From assembly GCF_035481615.1 (NCBI RefSeq), contig NZ_JAYKOT010000003.1, positions 1,364,001 to 1,428,000 of the forward strand: 64,000 nucleotides of DNA, in the 5' to 3' direction. Each line of letters starts with the position of its first letter. Within the stretch, counting starts at the first letter, position 1. The DNA comes from Citroniella saccharovorans (GTDB taxonomy: Bacteria > Bacillota > Clostridia > Tissierellales > Peptoniphilaceae). Positions 7,479-15,786 of the stretch are shown in pieces. The translations under genes and the position numbers were made by a program. Below the pieces are notes generated by a model. That model did no database searches and was not told the origin of the DNA. It saw only the letters and a program-made list of their open reading frames with translations.

Positions 7479-9305
7479 TTATTCTACTGTAACTGATTTT
7501 GCTAAATTTCTTGGCTTATCAACGTCTCTATTTAAAGCTTTTGCCGTATTATATGCTATAAGCTGAACAGAAATAGCTGTTAAAATTGGATAAAATACCT
7601 TGTAGGTTTCTGGAACAAATATAGAAAAATCAGTCTTATCTTTTCCCCTAAATATTTCAGAGTAAATTCCAATAGTTACAGCTCCCCTTGCCTTTACCTC
7701 CTCAAGATTGGATAGGGTTTTTTCAAATACTTCTTCTTGGGTAAGGACTGCTATAACTGGAGTTTTTTCTTCTATAAGAGCAATAGATCCATGTTTTAAT
7801 TCTCCTGCAGGAAAAGCTTCAGTATGGATATAGGAAATTTCTTTTAACTTTAAAGCTCCTTCCATAGCTGTTTTATAATCAATTAGCCTTCCAATATAAA
7901 ATGCAGAACTTTTTTCTTTAATAACATTAGCTATTTCTTCATATATCCCTACATCATCCAATATTTTTTTCTGTTTTTCAGGAATTGATTTAAGCTCTTC
8001 TATATATTCCTTAAATTTGCTTTCGTCAATTTTACCAGTAGCTTTTGCCAAATATAAAATAAACTCATAAATTGCCATTAGCTGACTTGTGTAGGCTTTA
8101 GTTGAGCAAACACCTATTTCAGGTCCAGCCAAGGTATAAATAGAGTAGTCAGAAAGTCTTGTTATAGCAGAAGCTAAAACATTAGTTATAGCTACTATTT
8201 TTGCACCCATTTTTCTAGCTTCTTTAAGGGCTGCAAGAGTATCTGCTGTTTCTCCAGACTGACTAACTGCAACTATTAATGAATTTTCGTCTAGGTTAGG
8301 AAGATCATACCTAAATTCTGATGAAAGAATTTCAAAACTTTCAATTCCTAGCATTTTCTTTGCAAGATAAGAAAAATTAATTCCTGCATAGAAGGCAGTT
8401 CCGCATCCAATAGTGTAAATCTTATTTATTTTAGATAATTCCTCTTTTGTAAAAGGAAAGTCTTCGTAGACAATATCTCCATTTTCTAATTTACTATTAA
8501 GTGTATCCATACACACCTTAGGCTGCTCGTAAATTTCCTTTAAAGTGAAAGTTTCAAAACCTTCTTTTGAAGCAGAGTCTTCATTTAAATTTGACTTTTC
8601 TACCTTGCAGTCTACTTTTTCCAAATCCATATTGAAGATTTTAATCTCATCAGATCCTAGAGTCGCTATTTCATTATTTTCTAGGTAAATAATATTCTTA
8701 GTGTATTTTATAAAAGCAGCTGGATCGGAAGCTAAATATACTTCCTCCCCCCCAACTCCAATAACTAAGGGAGAATCCTTTTTTACTGCAAATATTTTAT
8801 CTGCATGATCTAAAAAAATTATAAGACAGGCATAAGATCCTTCCAAAGAATCAAATGCTTTTTTTATAGCTAAAAGAGGGTCTTTATTTTCATCATAATA
8901 ATAAGAAATAAGATGACCTATAACTTCAGAATCTGTTTCAGACTTAAATACATATCCTTTTTCTAAAAGGCTATCCTTTATTTTCCTAAAATTTTCTATA
9001 ATTCCATTGTGAACAACGGCAATTTTCCCATCCATACTTGTATGAGGATGAGAATTTGCTCCAGAAGGAACTCCATGAGTTGCCCACCTAGTGTGTCCTA
9101 TAACTACATTTCCTTCGACTTTTCCCTCTAAAACTAATTTTTCTAACTCTTTTAGTCTACCCTTAGTCTTTACTATATTAAGTTTTCCATTATCTATGGC
9201 AGCAAGTCCTGCTGAATCATAGCCTCTGTACTCTAGTTTTGAAAGTCCTTCTAAAACTTTCTCTACCCCATTATTTTTCCCAATATATCCTGTTATTCCG
9301 CACAT
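7479..9305 (-). CDS. glmS: Glutamine-fructose-6-phosphate aminotransferase (isomerising)
   Basis: This 608-residue cytoplasmic enzyme makes glucosamine-6-phosphate from fructose-6-phosphate and glutamine, the first step to UDP-GlcNAc and peptidoglycan. The N-terminal nucleophile Cys2 is in MCGITGYIG, followed by GHTRWATHG and HNGIIEN of the glutaminase domain. Two SIS domains follow, with GCGTAFYAG, SQSGETADT and ICSTKAYTSQ-like motifs. The end DKPRNLAKSVTVE is the classic GlmS C-terminus. Length is typical. A GGAGG site lies 4-5 bases before the ATG. A glmS ribozyme occupies the 5' leader, so expression should fall when glucosamine-6-phosphate accumulates. Confidence 0.98.
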   Translation of the reverse strand: MCGITGYIGKNNGVEKVLEGLSKLEYRGYDSAGLAAIDNGKLNIVKTKGRLKELEKLVLEGKVEGNVVIGHTRWATHGVPSGANSHPHTSMDGKIAVVHNGIIENFRKIKDSLLEKGYVFKSETDSEVIGHLISYYYDENKDPLLAIKKAFDSLEGSYACLIIFLDHADKIFAVKKDSPLVIGVGGEEVYLASDPAAFIKYTKNIIYLENNEIATLGSDEIKIFNMDLEKVDCKVEKSNLNEDSASKEGFETFTLKEIYEQPKVCMDTLNSKLENGDIVYEDFPFTKEELSKINKIYTIGCGTAFYAGINFSYLAKKMLGIESFEILSSEFRYDLPNLDENSLIVAVSQSGETADTLAALKEARKMGAKIVAITNVLASAITRLSDYSIYTLAGPEIGVCSTKAYTSQLMAIYEFILYLAKATGKIDESKFKEYIEELKSIPEKQKKILDDVGIYEEIANVIKEKSSAFYIGRLIDYKTAMEGALKLKEISYIHTEAFPAGELKHGSIALIEEKTPVIAVLTQEEVFEKTLSNLEEVKARGAVTIGIYSEIFRGKDKTDFSIFVPETYKVFYPILTAISVQLIAYNTAKALNRDVDKPRNLAKSVTVE

Positions 9306-9339
9306 AAATCCTCCAATTTGCTAAGAGGTTAATAAAATT

Positions 9340-9475
9340 ACGATAATGACTTTTTGTAATAAAATTACTTCTATTTTTTGTAGTCAAATTTAGGCATCGC
9401 TTGCCTTAGGAGCATCCGCCGAATTTTTCGATAACTCCTATCCTCGTCATCCACTTAGGGACCAGGCGCTTATCT
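9340..9475 (-). ncRNA. glmS ribozyme: glmS ribozyme (glucosamine-6-phosphate-activated self-cleaving riboswitch)
   Basis: On the minus strand the leader carries the conserved blocks in order: AAGCGCCTGG at the cleavage site, GATGACGAGGA, GGAGTTATCGA, TTCGGCGGATGCTCC, then a GGCAAGCGATGCC hairpin. These match the ribozyme core known from Bacillus and Thermoanaerobacter glmS leaders. Cleavage is predicted just 5' of GCGCC, between 9470 and 9469. The 3' boundary, including the optional P4 stem, is approximate. The RNA ends shortly before the glmS ribosome binding site. Confidence 0.95.
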
Positions 9476-9763
9476 TAGCTTTTCAATTATATTAAAAATA
9501 TCAATTAATGTCAAAAATTACTAGAATTAGTTAATTTTTTTGATTGAAAAAATATTTTAAAAAATAAATTTTATATTTCTTAAAATATCCTATCCTTGTA
9601 AATGTAAATTTTATATAAAATTTAGTATTAGAAAAGATTTTTAGAAAAATTTTAAAATTATATTTAAGCTTAAACGGCTATATTTAGCCATTTTATGTAA
9701 AATCATAAAAAAACATAAAAAAAGTTTAAAAAAATGTTTGAAACCACATTAACTGGGTATAAT
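9476..9763. other. AT-rich spacer with the glmS promoter and a possible plus-strand promoter
   Basis: No ORF with a ribosome binding site is visible. The glmS promoter must lie just right of 9480 on the minus strand, but no near-consensus pair stands out in the AT-rich sequence. At the right end a plus-strand TTGAAA (9738-9743) and TATAAT (9758-9763) could start the unit that follows. Their 14-base spacing is short, so the promoter is tentative. A small GGCTA/TAGCC hairpin lies near 9675-9688. Confidence 0.35.
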
Positions 9764-10390
9764 AATATTAAGAAGGAATACTTCTTAAATACTAAAAGTC
9801 TAGTCTATTTTTATATAGGTGTTTTGTAAGTAAAAGAATGTGCTAATAGTATTTAAGATAGGCATAAAGAACCTAAATATATTTCTTCTAGGATATGCTT
9901 TTATTAAAGCAAAAGTCAATTTATTCCTTGGGAAGTTCGGAAGCTAATTGACTTTAAGTAATCTTATTAAAAAAACTAATGATGAGTATGGGGTTTTTCA
10001 GATAAAGGAGAATTTTAGAAATTTCATAAAGTTTTTAATAAGCCGCCTATTACTATACAAATAAGTGCAACATAGTATGATTTAAGTATCTTTAAATACT
10101 AATCTAGCAAATGAAGGGTTGAATTTTTAATCAAAGCACGATCTTCATAAATTATTTGTAAAAGAGAAGAAAAAGAAAATCGGAAAAAAAGAAAAAATAA
10201 AGTTTATGATCAAAAAAAAATATAGAAAATTTCTAAAATCAGAAACTTTAAATTTAAATAATAAATAGATTAAATAATATTCTATTTATTGAAAGGAGAA
10301 TTAATATGTTAGAGCCAAAAACACAAGAAAAAAGCATATCTGAAAAGTAGTCTTAGCAGGTAATAAGAAACTTAGCTAAGACTACTTTTT
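9764..10390 (+). ncRNA. Candidate structured RNA, about 0.6 kb, ending in a terminator
   Basis: This stretch has no gene of normal size but many local stems. They are TTAAGAAG/CTTCTTAA (9768-9788), CTTAAATACTA with its perfect complement at 9847-9857, GCATA/CCTA against TAGG/TATGC (about 9862-9898), GCTTT/AAAGC (about 9897-9910), and a perfect 10-bp stem 9912-9921/9946-9955 with inner TTCC/GGAA. It ends with a 15-bp-stem terminator. The first two stems overlap and exclude each other, as in switching RNAs. I could not match it to tmRNA, RNase P, SRP or a riboswitch class. Transcription is inferred only from a weak promoter and the terminator. Confidence 0.35.
10306..10350 (+). CDS. Possible 14-residue peptide ORF (MLEPKTQEKSISEK)
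   Basis: The ATG at 10306 follows a near-ideal GAAAGGAG ribosome binding site. The frame runs 14 codons to a TAG that lies inside the left arm of a strong terminator. The peptide is hydrophilic, with no signal sequence. It sits at the 3' end of the structured region that starts near 9764. It could be a small protein, a leader peptide, or a truncated gene start whose remainder was lost. Function unknown. Confidence 0.35.
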   Translation: MLEPKTQEKSISEK

Positions 10391-10397
10391 TATATTT
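10343..10397. terminator. Strong terminator (15-bp perfect stem) between convergent units
   Basis: AAAAGTAGTCTTAGC at 10343-10357 pairs perfectly with 10375-10389 around a 17-base loop and is followed on the plus strand by T-rich sequence. It also lies immediately beyond the stop codon of the minus-strand CWB2 gene, so it can serve both directions. Confidence 0.85.
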
Positions 10398-11972
10398 TTA
10401 TATATTAATTTTTTCAACTATTATAGATCCTCTTAATTTCTCCATTCTAGTAAAAAGCTCTGGAACTGAGTGCCATCCAACTGCATAGAATCCATTTTCA
10501 GGATCCCACTTTTTATAATAATTTAGAGCATTTTTAATTGATATAAAAGTGCTCATGTCACTTTCAATTACAATTGCCCTATAATCTCCCTTTTTAAAGT
10601 TGTAATCTCCACCAAAAAGATATAAGGCAAGATTATTTTCTATAGCAAATTTTTTAGTAACCCTACCAATTAGACTATGGTCTCTATTTAACTCATATTT
10701 GTAAGGTGATAGGGCTTTTATCAAAATATCATTTCCTAATTTTTTTCTTAGACTTTTTAAGCTATCCTCTACATCTTTTTCATTTATAGCTAGATTTGTA
10801 TATCCAAAGAAAAATATATTTTCTTTTTTTATTCCAAGCTCCATACAGCTATGTTTAAATTCAAGATTTCTAGCTTTTATAAGTTCAATTGGACCAATTT
10901 TTTTGTCTTTAGCAAGCTTTTCATTGATTAAAGTAATGGCACCTGTCTTTTCCCCATTGGTAAGTAGGGCAATATAAACTTCCTTGCCAGCTTTTAAATC
11001 TTCCCTTATAGCTGGTGCAAAGAAAACTAATTCATCGTCTTGGTGGGGACTTAAATAAAGAACCTTGTCATAATCCTTCTTTCTAACTCTATCAAGTCTC
11101 CCACCAACAACTGTAAGCCTTTTATAATCTAAATTATAAAAATCTAAGTCAGAGAGTTTTTCTTTAACTAATAGGGTTATTGTTGAGTTCTGATATGAAA
11201 CTGGTCCAGATAAAATAGCATCCGCAAAATTGTCCCCCTTTGTAATAACAATACTATCTGACTTAGGATAATATTTTTCAAAAAGATTAAGGCTGGTTTC
11301 ATACCTATCAGGTCCACAAATTCTTATTGGATTTGGAAAAAATTCTTCTAAATTAAAGCTTAATGAACTAGGTCCTGCAACAATTATACTTTCTTTAATT
11401 CCATCTTTTTTTAAATTTTCGCCAATCATCCTTGCATTATTTTCATCTATCAGATAAATAGGATAGGATTTATTGATAGCTAGACTTACTGCTGAAATTC
11501 CATCTGCATAATTCTCTTTTGAAATTAGTATCGCCTTTGATGCCTCTCTAAAATACTTCCTATTTATATCTATCTGATCCTTATCGTCTTTTAAACTTAT
11601 TATTTCAAGCTCTTTTAAATTCCTTAACTTGTTTTTAATATCTTCACTAAAATTTTTTTCTCCCTCGAAAAGATAAATCTTTCTTATTCTCATATCTTTA
11701 GCAAGATCTTCTATCCTCTTATCTAAATTATCATCTTTTAAGTAGTAAAGCCTAGAAGATAGTTTTTCACTTAGAGAAGAAGCTATTACTTGACTTTTAT
11801 AGTCATGGCCACTAACTAGTATAAGCGCATCACTTCCCTTATTTAAACTTTCATTAACTTTAAAAGAAGTTTCATATCTATCCTCCCCTGCTAATACTAA
11901 GGGTTGGGTAGCAAGTGATTTTGTAAAAATAAGCAAAAATGTAAGTAGACTTAAAAAAAATAATTTCTTCAT
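10398..11972 (-). CDS. Exported CWB2-repeat protein with PIG-L-type deacetylase domain
   Basis: The product has 524 residues with an N-terminal signal peptide (MKKLFFLSLLTFLLIF). Residues about 25-295 are cell-wall-binding repeat 2 (CWB2) units, recognised by GEDRYETS and GPDRYETS and by glycine-valine strands such as LTVVGG. CWB2 modules hold proteins non-covalently on the Gram-positive wall. From about residue 300 a PIG-L/LmbE N-acetylglucosaminyl-deacetylase-like domain follows, with metal motif SPHQDDE (usually PHPDDE) and a later RDHS. The fusion suggests deacetylation of a wall or surface glycan. I chose the ATG at 11972 because GGAGGAGG lies directly upstream; a TTG four codons earlier falls within that site. 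Confidence 0.8.
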   Translation of the reverse strand: MKKLFFLSLLTFLLIFTKSLATQPLVLAGEDRYETSFKVNESLNKGSDALILVSGHDYKSQVIASSLSEKLSSRLYYLKDDNLDKRIEDLAKDMRIRKIYLFEGEKNFSEDIKNKLRNLKELEIISLKDDKDQIDINRKYFREASKAILISKENYADGISAVSLAINKSYPIYLIDENNARMIGENLKKDGIKESIIVAGPSSLSFNLEEFFPNPIRICGPDRYETSLNLFEKYYPKSDSIVITKGDNFADAILSGPVSYQNSTITLLVKEKLSDLDFYNLDYKRLTVVGGRLDRVRKKDYDKVLYLSPHQDDELVFFAPAIREDLKAGKEVYIALLTNGEKTGAITLINEKLAKDKKIGPIELIKARNLEFKHSCMELGIKKENIFFFGYTNLAINEKDVEDSLKSLRKKLGNDILIKALSPYKYELNRDHSLIGRVTKKFAIENNLALYLFGGDYNFKKGDYRAIVIESDMSTFISIKNALNYYKKWDPENGFYAVGWHSVPELFTRMEKLRGSIIVEKINI

Positions 11973-12063
11973 TTCCTCCTCCAATAAGCTACATTGTCTT
12001 TAATCAATTATAAAACAAAATACGAATAGAATAAAGTAGTTTAATAAATTCTATTAAACTACT

Positions 12064-13821
12064 CTAAAATTCCATATTGTTTTTTCTAGTGGACTCAAGA
12101 TATAATTTGTGGTAGTAGGAAGAATTTTCAAGTAAATACTCATGACTTCCACGACTTATAATCTTGCCATTTTGTAAAACTATTATCTCATCAGCATCTT
12201 TAATTGTAGAAAGCCTATGCGCAATCATAAAGGTTGTACGATTTTCTTTTAATTTTTCTATAGCTTTTTGTATAAGAATTTCAGACTCAGTATCTATATT
12301 TGAAGTTGCTTCATCCAAAATTAAAATTTTAGGATTTCTAATATAGGCCCTTGCAAATGATATAAGCTGCTTTTCACCTGCCGATAGATTGTTAGCTTTT
12401 TCTAGAAGCTCGGTATGGATACCTTTTTTAAGTAAAATATCCGCCCCCAAATCCCTTAAACTATTCTCTACTTGAGAATCGCTAAAATCTTCTTCTAGAC
12501 AAATATTATCTTTAATAGTCCCCTTAAAGATAAAAGAATCTTGTAAAACAACTGCCATCTCACGCCTTAAAGAATCTTTTGAAACCTTTGAAATATCTGT
12601 ACCGTCAAGGTAAATCCTGCCCTTTTGGGGAGTATAAAAGTTGAGAAGTAGGTTAATAATTGTACTTTTACCTGACCCAGTTTGGCCAACAAAAGCTACC
12701 GTCTTTCCTGATTCTACATTTAAATTTATATCTTCCAAGACATATTTTTTATCATAGGCAAATGAAACTGAATCAAAAGAAACACTTCCATTATTTTGAG
12801 TAAGCTCATTATTAGAGTCCACTTCTTCATCTAGCTTTAGTATCTCTAAAGCGTGTCTACCAGAGGCATAAGCCTGCTCAAACTCTGTATATCTTGTAAC
12901 TACCCTATTTAAGTTATTAAAAATCTTCTGACTATAATCTAAAACAATATAAAGGCTACCAACCGAAACTGGATAAAGCCCCTTGATTTTTCCAAGTCCA
13001 AAATAAAGTAAAATTAAAATAGTTGCAACATAAGCTAGCGAATCTATTGCCCTATATCCAGAATAAGATCTTAGTTTAGAGTGCTTAAGCTGAGTTTTGA
13101 AAATTTTATCATTATATTCATCAAATTCTTCTTTAATATAATCTTCTTTATTAAAACTATTTATAACTTCCATATTTTGAATATTTTCATTAATCTTAGC
13201 ATTTAATATAGAAACATTTTTCCTAACCTCCCTAGTATAAAGAGAAGTCTTTTTTCTTAAATCTATAAAAATAAGAGCAACTAAAGGAAACAAAGTAGCT
13301 ATAAGCAGGGCGGGAACCCAGTTATTAACAAGTAAAACTATAAAAATCCCCACAGCCATCATAGAGCTTGTAAAAATATCTGAAAGTACAAGAGAAAACA
13401 TCCTCTTAAGCCTATTAGTATCATTGGTTATCCTAGATACGATACTTCCGGCATTAAGACTATCAAAATATGATATAGGAAAGGCTGAAACTTTTTTATA
13501 TACATCTTTTTGAATTCTTAGGGTAATATTGTTAGCAGCCTTTTGAAAAGATAAGGTTGTAAGATTTAATATTATTCCAGTTAAAATATACACAGCTAAA
13601 TATAGCAATAAATATTTTATAATCTCTAAAATATCTATAGAACTTATGTCTTTAACTATCAAATTATCTAGGATATAGCCAATGATAAATGGGCCGAGCA
13701 TTTCCAAAAAAGTCCTTATGGTAGAAAAGATTATGCCAAGACCAAGATATAATTTTTCAAGTTTCATATAATAAAAAAGTTTTTCTGAAACAAACTTATC
13801 TCTTATTTTTTTATCTTCCAT
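12064..13821 (-). CDS. ABC exporter half-transporter (membrane plus ATPase domains), canonical half
   Basis: This 585-residue protein has six membrane segments in residues about 1-320 and an ATPase domain after about 340. Walker A is GQTGSGKST, the signature LSAGEKQ, Walker B ILILDEATS with the catalytic Glu present, and the switch His lies in IAHRLST. It follows the partner gene with one base between the stop and this ATG. The pair should form a heterodimeric multidrug- or peptide-type exporter like LmrCD or YheIH. The substrate cannot be told from sequence. It is downstream in the operon. Confidence 0.9.
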   Translation of the reverse strand: MEDKKIRDKFVSEKLFYYMKLEKLYLGLGIIFSTIRTFLEMLGPFIIGYILDNLIVKDISSIDILEIIKYLLLYLAVYILTGIILNLTTLSFQKAANNITLRIQKDVYKKVSAFPISYFDSLNAGSIVSRITNDTNRLKRMFSLVLSDIFTSSMMAVGIFIVLLVNNWVPALLIATLFPLVALIFIDLRKKTSLYTREVRKNVSILNAKINENIQNMEVINSFNKEDYIKEEFDEYNDKIFKTQLKHSKLRSYSGYRAIDSLAYVATILILLYFGLGKIKGLYPVSVGSLYIVLDYSQKIFNNLNRVVTRYTEFEQAYASGRHALEILKLDEEVDSNNELTQNNGSVSFDSVSFAYDKKYVLEDINLNVESGKTVAFVGQTGSGKSTIINLLLNFYTPQKGRIYLDGTDISKVSKDSLRREMAVVLQDSFIFKGTIKDNICLEEDFSDSQVENSLRDLGADILLKKGIHTELLEKANNLSAGEKQLISFARAYIRNPKILILDEATSNIDTESEILIQKAIEKLKENRTTFMIAHRLSTIKDADEIIVLQNGKIISRGSHEYLLENSSYYHKLYLESTRKNNMEF

Positions 13822-13822
13822 C

Positions 13823-15550
13823 TTATTCCTCCATAGACTGTATTTGATATTGTTTATAATACCAAGCCTTATTAGCCATTAGAGCATCGCTATCTCCTTC
13901 TTCAACTATCTTCCCATCTTCTAAAACTATAATATAGTCAAGATCCTTAACCTGAACTATCCTATGACTTGCAATTAAAAGAGTTAATCCCGAAAAATTT
14001 TCCTTAAGATTAGTCAAAATATTTTTTTCAGTTTCACTATCAAGAGCACTCATAGTATCATCTAAGATTAAAATTCCAGGTTTTTTGATAAGAGCTCTTG
14101 CAAGTTGAAGCCTAGCTTTTTGCCCTCCAGATAAAGATATACCTTGCTCACCGCAAAGAGTTTCATACCCATCTGTAAATTCATCGACATCTTTTTTGAA
14201 ATCTGCCATAGTAAGTGCCCACTCTAAATCTTTTTCATCTTTAGACTTATCGCCAAAAATAATATTTTCCCTAATTGTCTTAGAAAAAATCATATATTTT
14301 TGGGGAACATAGCCAATTTTACTCCTTATAGACTTAGTAGTGTAGTAGTCATAAGGCATATTATCTAAAAGAATAGTAGATGTATCCATTTTATATAAGT
14401 TTAAAAGCTGCTTAATTAAGCTAGATTTTCCAGATCCGGTTTTACCTAAAATACCAACAGACCTACCAGCATCAATTTTTAATTTAATATCTTTTAACCT
14501 CTTAATATCATTTGATGGATAAGAAAAACTATGGGAATTAAAATTTATATCAAAAACTTCATCTTTTAAATCTACCGCATCTTCTCTATCCACATAATCT
14601 TCCTTATAATTAAGAACCTCACCAATTCTATCCATAGAAGCTTCAGCCTGCTCCTTCATATTTATAAAATTACCAAGGGCATACATTGGCCAAATTAACA
14701 TATTTAGATAATAAGTAAAGGAAACAAGCTCTCCAACGCTTATTTCATTAATCTTTATAAGATATGAACCATAAGAAATTGCTATAATAAAAGTAAGGGC
14801 TGGAATTATTCTTTGAAGAGGTGCCATTAGTGCTTCTAACTTAGCAACATTCATATTGTCATCTCTTAGTTTTTCACCCTTTTCAGTAAAGGCTTCATAT
14901 CTTTTTTCTTTTTGATTGAATGTTCTTATAATCCTAACTCCCTCAACATCTTCTAGAACCTGATCATTTAGATTATCGAAAGATTTTTGAGCTATAAAAT
15001 ATTTTTCATATATCTTATCTCCGATTTTTATACATAAAATGGCAAGTAAAGGAAGGGGCAGAATAGAAACTATTGTAAGTTTAAAATCTATAGCAACTGC
15101 CATCATAATAACTATACAAATAGGAAAAACTGTTGAATCAAAAAAAGAAAGTGTTCCCGGTCCAGCAAGGTCAGAAAGAGCGTAAACATCCCCAGTAGAT
15201 TTACTCATAAGTGAGCCAGTTGAATTTACTTCAAAAAATCTTAATTGCTGTTTTAAAAACTTTCTAATAAGTTTATCTCGAGTTTCATGTTCAATCTCGT
15301 TGGATGCTCTATTTATAAAATAAGACCATCCCATAGCAAAAAAGTATTTAACAACAACTACAAAAAAAGTAAAGAGAATTATCTTAATAAACCTATCAAA
15401 GCCAATCTCTCCCTTAAAGATAAGATCTGTAAGTTTGCCTGTAATATAGGGTGGAATTAATCCAACTAAGTCACTTAAAAAAAGAAATGTGAGTGCAATT
15501 ATGTACTCTTTTTTATAATAATCTATAAACCAGCGAAATTTCTTAAACAT
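13823..15550 (-). CDS. ABC exporter half-transporter, half with degenerate catalytic site
   Basis: This 575-residue half-transporter has an N-terminal six-helix membrane domain and a C-terminal ATPase. Walker A is GKTGSGKSS and the signature LSGGQKAR is intact. Walker B reads LILDDTMS, so Asp replaces the usual catalytic Glu. In heterodimeric exporters one of the two ATP sites is typically degenerate in this way, which fits pairing with the downstream half (Glu present). The ATG at 15550 is preceded by a GAAAGGAA-like site. No regulator gene is adjacent. Confidence 0.9.
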   Translation of the reverse strand: MFKKFRWFIDYYKKEYIIALTFLFLSDLVGLIPPYITGKLTDLIFKGEIGFDRFIKIILFTFFVVVVKYFFAMGWSYFINRASNEIEHETRDKLIRKFLKQQLRFFEVNSTGSLMSKSTGDVYALSDLAGPGTLSFFDSTVFPICIVIMMAVAIDFKLTIVSILPLPLLAILCIKIGDKIYEKYFIAQKSFDNLNDQVLEDVEGVRIIRTFNQKEKRYEAFTEKGEKLRDDNMNVAKLEALMAPLQRIIPALTFIIAISYGSYLIKINEISVGELVSFTYYLNMLIWPMYALGNFINMKEQAEASMDRIGEVLNYKEDYVDREDAVDLKDEVFDINFNSHSFSYPSNDIKRLKDIKLKIDAGRSVGILGKTGSGKSSLIKQLLNLYKMDTSTILLDNMPYDYYTTKSIRSKIGYVPQKYMIFSKTIRENIIFGDKSKDEKDLEWALTMADFKKDVDEFTDGYETLCGEQGISLSGGQKARLQLARALIKKPGILILDDTMSALDSETEKNILTNLKENFSGLTLLIASHRIVQVKDLDYIIVLEDGKIVEEGDSDALMANKAWYYKQYQIQSMEE

Positions 15551-15740
15551 AATAATTCCTTTCTAATATCATATTATTATCTATACCCAAAAAATATATT
15601 CAATTAGACAAAGTAGAAATCTATATATAGTATATATTCTAACATTTCATTATTATTTTTTAAAGCCAGTAATTTATTTGTTTAGTGACTATTTTTCTAG
15701 CTTCAATATAAAAAAAAGAATAGCAAATTATTTTAAAATA

Positions 15741-15772
15741 AAAAATCCCCTCTAGACTAATCTCTAGAGGGA
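15741..15772 (-). terminator. Rho-independent terminator after the fused ABC-2 permease
   Basis: On the minus strand CCCTCTAGA and TCTAGAGGG pair around a 6-base loop and are followed by GATTTTTTATTTT. It lies 15 bases past the permease stop codon. Confidence 0.9.
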
Positions 15773-15786
15773 ATATTATTAAAAAA

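Noticed and set aside
9912..9955. SRP RNA or 6S RNA identity for the hairpin with GGGAAGTTCGGAAG
   Set aside because: The conserved SRP tetraloop/GGAAGCAGC context and 6S features are not matched, so I left the RNA unclassified.
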